Of a stretch of DNA of 11,885 bases, positions 7,449 through 11,885 are shown in pieces (positions within the stretch are counted from its first letter, which is position 1; each line of letters starts with the position of its first letter). The position numbers and the translations under genes are program-made. The notes under the pieces are model-generated. The model was given only the letters and a program-made list of their open reading frames with translations. It was not told the DNA's origin and did not search any database. Source of the DNA: Echinostoma caproni (lineage: Eukaryota > Platyhelminthes > Trematoda > Plagiorchiida > Echinostomatidae); the NCBI GenBank assembly GCA_900618425.1, contig UZAN01056114.1, forward strand, positions 1 to 11,885. Reading direction: 5' to 3'.

Positions 7449-7625
7449 CCCCGTGCCTTGCGAATCAGGCTTTTGTTAGCCGAAGGCTCCGGTTGTAAAT
7501 TCTCTAAGAAAATTCACCTAGATGTATCGCGCTCTCGAGCAAATCCTGAATCATTTCTCTGTTTTATAAAGAGTGTTGTACAGTGGTTTATTTGCCACGC
7601 AGTCTGACGTCAAACGTGTGTGAAA
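7086..7625 (-). repeat. Right arm of long inverted repeat
   Basis: This is the reverse-complement partner of 5050-5582. The outer 349 bp (7277-7625) are identical to the left arm. The inner 190 bp (7086-7276) are recognisably homologous but diverged, with shared blocks such as gaaaacac, gaattgg-tatttg and agca-tt--gag-tgc read on the minus strand. The outer edge at 7625 abuts the A/T-rich tail of a minus-strand SINE. Confidence 0.9.
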
Positions 7626-7639
7626 ATATATTTTTTAAT

Positions 7640-7886
7640 TACACACCAGTGTGTGATCAACAACAGTCGGAGCGGACCCCATAGTCACGAGGACCTGCTG
7701 TTCAGTGACGGTCACCTAAGCCACGGAACTTGGAGTGGCAAACCACAGAAGGCTTCGATATGTCAGGCGTGGTATAGAACCGGGAGACAGCAAAGCTGTC
7801 TACCACCAAAGGTGGGTGGTGGTAGCCGGGTTCGAACCTCGAACCACAGAGTCCAAAGCACACCGGTGACATCNCTGCGCCACCAT
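7640..7886 (-). mobile_element. tRNA-derived SINE
   Basis: Read on the minus strand, the element starts near 7886 with ggtggcgcagngatg, an A-box match, and about 32 bases later has ggttcgaaccc, a near-perfect B-box. That is the spacing of a tRNA-type Pol III promoter. The body includes two hairpins (agacagc-aaa-gctgtct at 7785-7801, and a ccacc/ggtgg stem at about 7801-7823). It ends in an A/T-rich tail (aattaaaaaatatatttt on the minus strand, about 7639-7622). The acceptor and T-arm pairing is poor, so it is not a working tRNA gene. SINEs of this kind are copied by LINE enzymes made elsewhere in the genome. Position 7874, inside the A-box, is an undetermined base. Confidence 0.65.
7828..7882 (-). 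promoter_or_regulatory. Internal Pol III promoter (A-box and B-box) of SINE
   Basis: The A-box is at 7882-7870 (tggcgcagngatg on the minus strand, consensus TRGYNNARNNG). The B-box is at 7838-7828 (ggttcgaaccc, consensus GGTTCGANNCC). Both point leftward. Together they would recruit TFIIIC. One undetermined base lies in the A-box. Confidence 0.6.
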
Positions 7887-7974
7887 CAAACGTTTTGTCA
7901 CAATCACTCCAGTGAATTGAATGTAGATCGAGGCGTGCAAATCTGTAGGTATTACGTTTGGAACACACATTAAA

Positions 7975-8812
7975 TCATGGGTTCTATGATTGGTTTCAGA
8001 TTTCTGTTCTTGTGCTTCCTATGCTAGAGCACAGTGATATCAGTGTGTTTAGTGATTAAACTCAACTGCGAGGGGAGGGTAGAGTAGAAGAAAGAAGATG
8101 AAAACCCACGGGGTCATTCTTGGCCGGTTGGATATGCATAAAAGACCACTTCTTCGGAATCACACGCATTTGAATTCATCCCTGGATAAACTGCACGATA
8201 TTCAATAAAACGGTTGACATTTTAAACGTTACACTTTGGTCACGTGTCCTGGGCCGTTTGCCTTTCCGGATGAGTGACCGATCTCTAGGAGTTCCATCCA
8301 GAGGTAGTGGTAGACAACAGTATTTTCAAGAGGAAGGTCGACATGTTTGTGGAGGAACATTAGTAAGATAATATTATTTAAGCAAATCCGGCCGATCGTA
8401 ACTGTAGAACTGTGCAAAAAAAGACTGATGGATGACTATTTGTGAAATAAACCTCAGCGAATCGTAGCGCCGAGGTTGTTCTCGTTGACTTGAATCTATA
8501 GTTCCTTGTGGTCGTAAATAAGTCAACCCCTGAAAAAATTGTCAGGCAATTTATACCCTACATGCCTTTGACAGTCTCTGATTTTCTCTACTAATGATAA
8601 CCTTATTTCTCTATATGAGTTGGAGACTTTCCTCTCTTTCCCAAGATTTAATTTTTTCTTATTGAATATGCCTCTTTCATGGATATCTAGCTATCTGTAT
8701 TATTCACATTTTACTAACAGTTACTATTGATTAGTGATGTGGGGTAATTGATATTACTGTGAACTGACTCATCTTTAGATTTCACCTAGACGCACAATTC
8801 TCAGTTTGTCTA
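7975..8812. other. Non-coding stretch, nothing recognised
   Basis: No protein similarity, tRNA or clear repeat is visible on either strand. A minus-strand open frame of 62 codons (8417-8229) has no recognisable motif. An attcaataaaa sequence at 8200-8210 could be a poly-A signal, but nothing upstream supports a transcript. Confidence 0.5.
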
Positions 8813-8956
8813 GTGAACCATAAACTTGGAAGTGCTAGACTTGAGTTTCGCTCTTATAAGAGCTCATCAGTAGTACATAGACACCATCCCGTCCGGGTTT
8901 CTAGCTCCGGACCCATCGAATGGCAGGTGTGTGTGTGTTACCACCGCGCCACTGTG
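8813..8956 (-). mobile_element. tRNA-derived SINE, second family, degraded
   Basis: On the minus strand, from about 8956, the sequence reads cagtggcgcggtggt, an A-box match at 8951-8941. About 30 bases on comes a T-arm-like stem, gtccgg pairing with ccggac (8912-8907 and 8896-8891), around a loop where the B-box should be. The B-box itself is degraded (ggtccggagct). Downstream is a perfect palindrome gctcttataagagc (8850-8863) that could fold as a hairpin in the SINE body. The sequence differs clearly from the SINE at 7640-7886, so it would be a separate family. The 3' end is not defined. Confidence 0.5.
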
Positions 8957-9842
8957 TTGGTCGCAAGCCTTCAATTGGAGTTAATAGGTAGTCAACTGTG
9001 TCCTCCTTTGTTGCTGTCTGGCCAAAAATGAATTCACTGACCCTTGCTGAAGACCATGAATTGGCAATACGACTGAGCCCGGAGTATGAGCCGGTTGACT
9101 GAAGATTGCGTGCGAAGGTGAAGTCTGAAGGATGGTCAGTTCAAATCCATATTTATAGTGTGTGCTTGCTATAAGTTTTGCTGAGGATTTTGCATCGCCC
9201 TTGCCTAAAAACAGTATTTCAGGTGTTTGTGTATAGACGGGTGAGAGTCGGGGTTCAGTGTCCCAGCGATACAAAGATACGAATGCCACCGGATTAATTT
9301 ATATCTGAATGATTCATTGTTTAAGCAGTTATCTATTAGTCTCGTTTTATGCTACCTAACCCAAGACAGGTGGTTCAATTTCATTCCTATACGTACCATA
9401 AAGTTGTTTTTAATCTTAAATTCCCTGTATGGATGCAAACCCTTTTCTAGCTCGGTTATTTGTGATATTCAGTTACTGATATTCAGAAAATTTAAAAGGT
9501 AAAATGTTTTTTGTTCTTGAAATTGATCGTCATGTCTTGTACCGTTATAGTATCAGCACTTGGGACGTGGTTAACTTTTTCTCTAAATTACCATTTTAGG
9601 TGGAACTAACTATTTTGTGATTTGGAAACAACGACCATTATATAAAACACTCTGAATAGGCACTGAATCGAAGGCAACAATGGGTGACAGTTTACGTAGC
9701 GTAAGTTTTAAAAACTGGATATATGATGTGTTTTTTTCTTGCAAATGAATGTCGATCGCATATTTTCAACGACTGTTTGATAATGGTTTCTTTCTTATAG
9801 TCTCTTGTCGTATGATACCAATGTCAAAAATTAAAATGCAAA
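8957..9842. other. Non-coding stretch, nothing recognised
   Basis: No supported gene is present. A minus-strand open frame of 102 codons (9289-8981) shows no known motif. Weak B-box-like strings at about 9138-9150 (cagttcaaatcc) and 9250-9262 lack paired A-boxes. The region from 9300 on is AT-rich and repeat-poor. Confidence 0.5.
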
Positions 9843-9862
9843 GGGGTGAGGGTGGGAGGGGG
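9843..9862 (+). other. G-quadruplex motif
   Basis: Four guanine runs of 4, 3, 3 and 5 are separated by loops of three, one and one bases (tga, t, a), which meets the strict G-quadruplex pattern with short loops. It stands out sharply from the surrounding AT-rich sequence. No gene or promoter that it might regulate is visible nearby. Confidence 0.8.
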
Positions 9863-10961
9863 CGAGGTAGAAATTCAGTTTTCCTCGCGACAGACTTGTT
9901 TTTTAATGGAAGAATCAAGTTACTATTAACTTTCTCCTCTTTCTATTTTAATGTACACTGAGGGCAATAAATTCATATGCCATATCTTGCGTTAGTTCGG
10001 CATATCAGTTATTTTCACAGCAAGCAAAAATAATAGGAATAATTTTTTCAGACAAGTGAAACTTGAAAATGTTGACCAGATCGTACACGTAGTTTGCGAT
10101 CTCAAAATTCCATCTGGGACTCAATCTATTGGAAAGCCATTTGCTTCCTTCCAATCCTGCGAAAACCATGCTAGATTACTCTGTCATTGCACAAAACTAC
10201 CACCCTAAGCCTTATGGCATGTTATTTGCTGATGTTACTGCTAAACCTACATCTTCTATGTATTTTGTGCTGATCATGTATCGGTAGTAAATCCGATCAT
10301 TCAAGCCTTAACGAACAAATAAAACAGACAAAAAGGGTGTTCTCTTCCTGTGTTGTGTCTGACTCAATCAATCAGTCACGTGTCACGTACACCGATCCTC
10401 AAACGATTCATTGATCCAGTTAACAGACACGGTTGCCAGTGTACAACACGTACAATCGCATCAGCTGCATCGATATCAGTGACCTTTAAACCCTGACTTC
10501 TTTCGGAGAGGATTTCCTGTTTACGTGTTCACCTTCAGATGTACTACTACTGTGCTTACTGAATTGATTGCTCGTTTACTAACCCCAGGGAATTACCGAC
10601 ACATTGGGTTCTATGTGTATCTGCGTGGCCAATATCCTGATAACATTTTGGACTTCTAGTTCAAACAGAATCTTTGAGTGCTCCAATTCTTAGAACAAGC
10701 TGTTTTAAGCTGGTTCCATTTTATGAATGTTTCTCAACAATTCGTTTGTTCGTGTGATGTCAAATCGATTCACCTGTTTACGTAACGCGACTCAATGAAA
10801 AATCGTTAGGGGTAGCCTAGCTAGGCCAACAATACTTCTCCTATCGATTAAGAACTATTTTATACGCAGCACTGATTGAATTCACGTTATAACCAAGCGA
10901 GTGGTAAGGGTAGAGCGATCCCCTTTCCCCATAGTGCCGTGGTTCGTATGTCCGAACCCAC
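9863..10961. other. Non-coding stretch, nothing recognised
   Basis: No coding similarity was seen on either strand until the RT fragment starting near 10962. An aacaaataaaacagacaaaaa A-rich string at 10313-10333 could be the decayed tail of a retrotransposed sequence, but no body is recognisable upstream. The AATAAA at 9966-9971 has no supported transcript. Confidence 0.5.
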
Positions 10962-11842
10962 TTCCATGATTCATTTGCTGGTAGAACACAATTCACAAAG
11001 TTTCTTGAAAAAACCTCTGACTCCCTACCAGTCAAATCAGGGATGTTCCAGGGAGCAATTCTGTACCCCCTTTCTTTTCTCTTTCTATATTCGTGACCTT
11101 CCCACTAACCCAGGTGATCTTCTCATTAAGTATGCTGATGATGTCACAGTTGGTTCCAAATTCCAAGGTGATTTCCGCTTCTGATATCTTCAAATCGGTT
11201 TATCTGCCTTAAACTTATAGTCTTCGTCTTCCAAGTTATCTCTCAATTCATTTAAATGTAGCGATGTCACCTTCTCGCTCGTCAAAGGAGAACGACTAAA
11301 TTCTTTTGAAAGAAATTCTCTTGCACTCTATGTTGACAACCAGCCTGTTCCCTCAGTAAAGTCTCTACAGTACCTCGGTGTCACTATCCGTCAAGATCTC
11401 ACCTGGACCTCACATTTAACTTCTACTTTTGTAAATATTCGACAGTTGTGTTTCTTTATTTCCCGCTTGCGTTCTTTGGAAGTTCCACTGTATTTACTCA
11501 CTCGATTTGTTAATTCTTGTATTTTCTTTGATATAAATTTTGATGTATTAGCCTGTAGAAGAATCACCGCAAACGAGCTTGTTCGCTACTTTGTGTATTC
11601 TTGTGTTGTTGCTCATCTTCTCTACTGCTCCCCCAGTTTTATTTGCCGGTTTTAGAGCCGGTCTTAGAGATTACACAATTTTACGCCGGTCTATTAAAAT
11701 TATTTCTAGCACAAGCGGTATTTCTTATTTGCACTTGCTTAACTTTATCGCCGATAAACATTTTACCTNGTACCACTGCCTATCGTTTGTCCGTCATCCC
11801 CTATCTTTCGAGATTTCTGACTCAAAAGAGAAAATTTCTTGA
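10962..11842 (+). pseudogene. LINE reverse transcriptase of a second family, motif B to C-terminus
   Basis: Motif B appears as VKSGMFQGAILYPLSF (11028-11075; family norm SGVPQG-xL-PLLF), with Pro replaced by Phe. A frameshift leads to FYIRDLPTNPGDLLIKYADD, so motif C (YADD, about 11128-11139) keeps both catalytic Asp residues. Another shift near 11180 leads to NQPVPSVKSLQYLGVTIRQD (11340-11399) and TSHLTSTFVNIRQL, then ISRLRSLEVPLYLL and RFVNSC near 11515. An extra segment follows before VYSCVVAHLLYCSP. A frameshift at a c-run near 11632 then gives VLFAGFRAG and LRRSIKIISSTSGI, reaching DKHFT at about 11767. The YADD form, the YLGVT and LYCSP blocks, and a distinct thumb separate it from the CR1-like pieces upstream. 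The 5' half is missing, and the C-terminus is near or beyond the window edge. Confidence 0.85.
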
Positions 11843-11885
11843 ATTACCTACGCAATTGATATTAATTTTTAAACTTGTACTCCAC

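Larger units (their letters stand above)
5050..7625. other. Region bounded by long inverted repeat, possible TIR element
   Basis: The two arms (5050-5582 and 7086-7625) face each other across about 1.5 kb. Their outermost identical bases are 5050 and 7625, and the outer sequence begins tttcacacacgtttgacgtc when read inward. Flanks on both sides are TA-rich (tata before 5050, atata after 7625), but no exact target-site duplication can be assigned. The interior contains an RT scrap and AT-rich sequence but no recognisable transposase. A non-autonomous DNA transposon with long terminal inverted repeats is one reading. Two opposite insertions of one dispersed repeat, homogenised by gene conversion, is another, and an assembly inversion artefact is a third. 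Confidence 0.45.

Noticed and set aside
7618..7630. TA or TATA target-site duplication for the inverted-repeat element
   Set aside because: Both flanks are TA-rich, so short matches are expected by chance, and the flanking bases do not line up exactly at the two edges.
9138..9150. B-box-like string cagttcaaatcc
   Set aside because: No A-box at proper spacing and no tRNA-like fold could be found.
8981..9289. Minus-strand open frame of 102 codons
   Set aside because: No motif, domain or supporting context was seen on inspection.
1..11885. Bacterial or phage-type systems, CRISPR arrays, operons
   Set aside because: There are no spaced direct repeats of CRISPR type, no ribosome-binding-site-led gene runs, and all recognisable proteins are eukaryotic LINE remnants.

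Overview
This window looks like non-genic DNA from a eukaryotic nuclear genome. The most likely source is an invertebrate animal, and a flatworm is my best guess. The reasons are several broken non-LTR (LINE) reverse transcriptases, two short elements with tRNA-like Pol III promoters, a strongly AT-rich patch, and no intact protein gene, operon, rRNA or true tRNA. The flatworm guess rests on my general impression of the reverse-transcriptase (RT) sequences and is not proven. Three isolated N bases (116, 7874, 11769) suggest a draft assembly. I found no convincing new functional system. The interest lies in how the mobile elements are arranged.

Positions 1-1280 hold a partial tandem repeat (1-380) and the last part of a CR1-like LINE protein (611-792). 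Positions 1281-3163 hold the longest remnant: a PHD-type zinc finger scrap followed by a CR1-like RT with stops, frameshifts and deletions. Positions 3164-3900 are non-coding and include a TA-rich tract (3740-3882). Positions 3904-4905 hold three RT pieces on alternating strands (+, -, +). Together they tile one RT domain almost without overlap, but in scrambled order.

Positions 5050-7625 are bounded by two inverted arms of about 535 bp. Their outer 349 bp are base-for-base identical, and identity then drops abruptly. Another RT scrap (5604-5714) lies just inside the left arm. Directly outside the right arm is a minus-strand tRNA-derived SINE (about 7640-7886). A second, different SINE lies at 8813-8956. 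Positions 8957-10961 are largely featureless except for a strong G-quadruplex motif (9843-9862). The window ends in an RT of a second LINE family (10962 to about 11842) that probably continues past the edge.

Nothing here appears to work as a set of cooperating genes. The RT pieces are all dead. The SINEs would have depended on RT supplied by intact LINEs elsewhere. The identical inverted arms are the youngest-looking structure and the best candidate for something recent: a terminal-inverted-repeat element, gene conversion or an assembly artefact.
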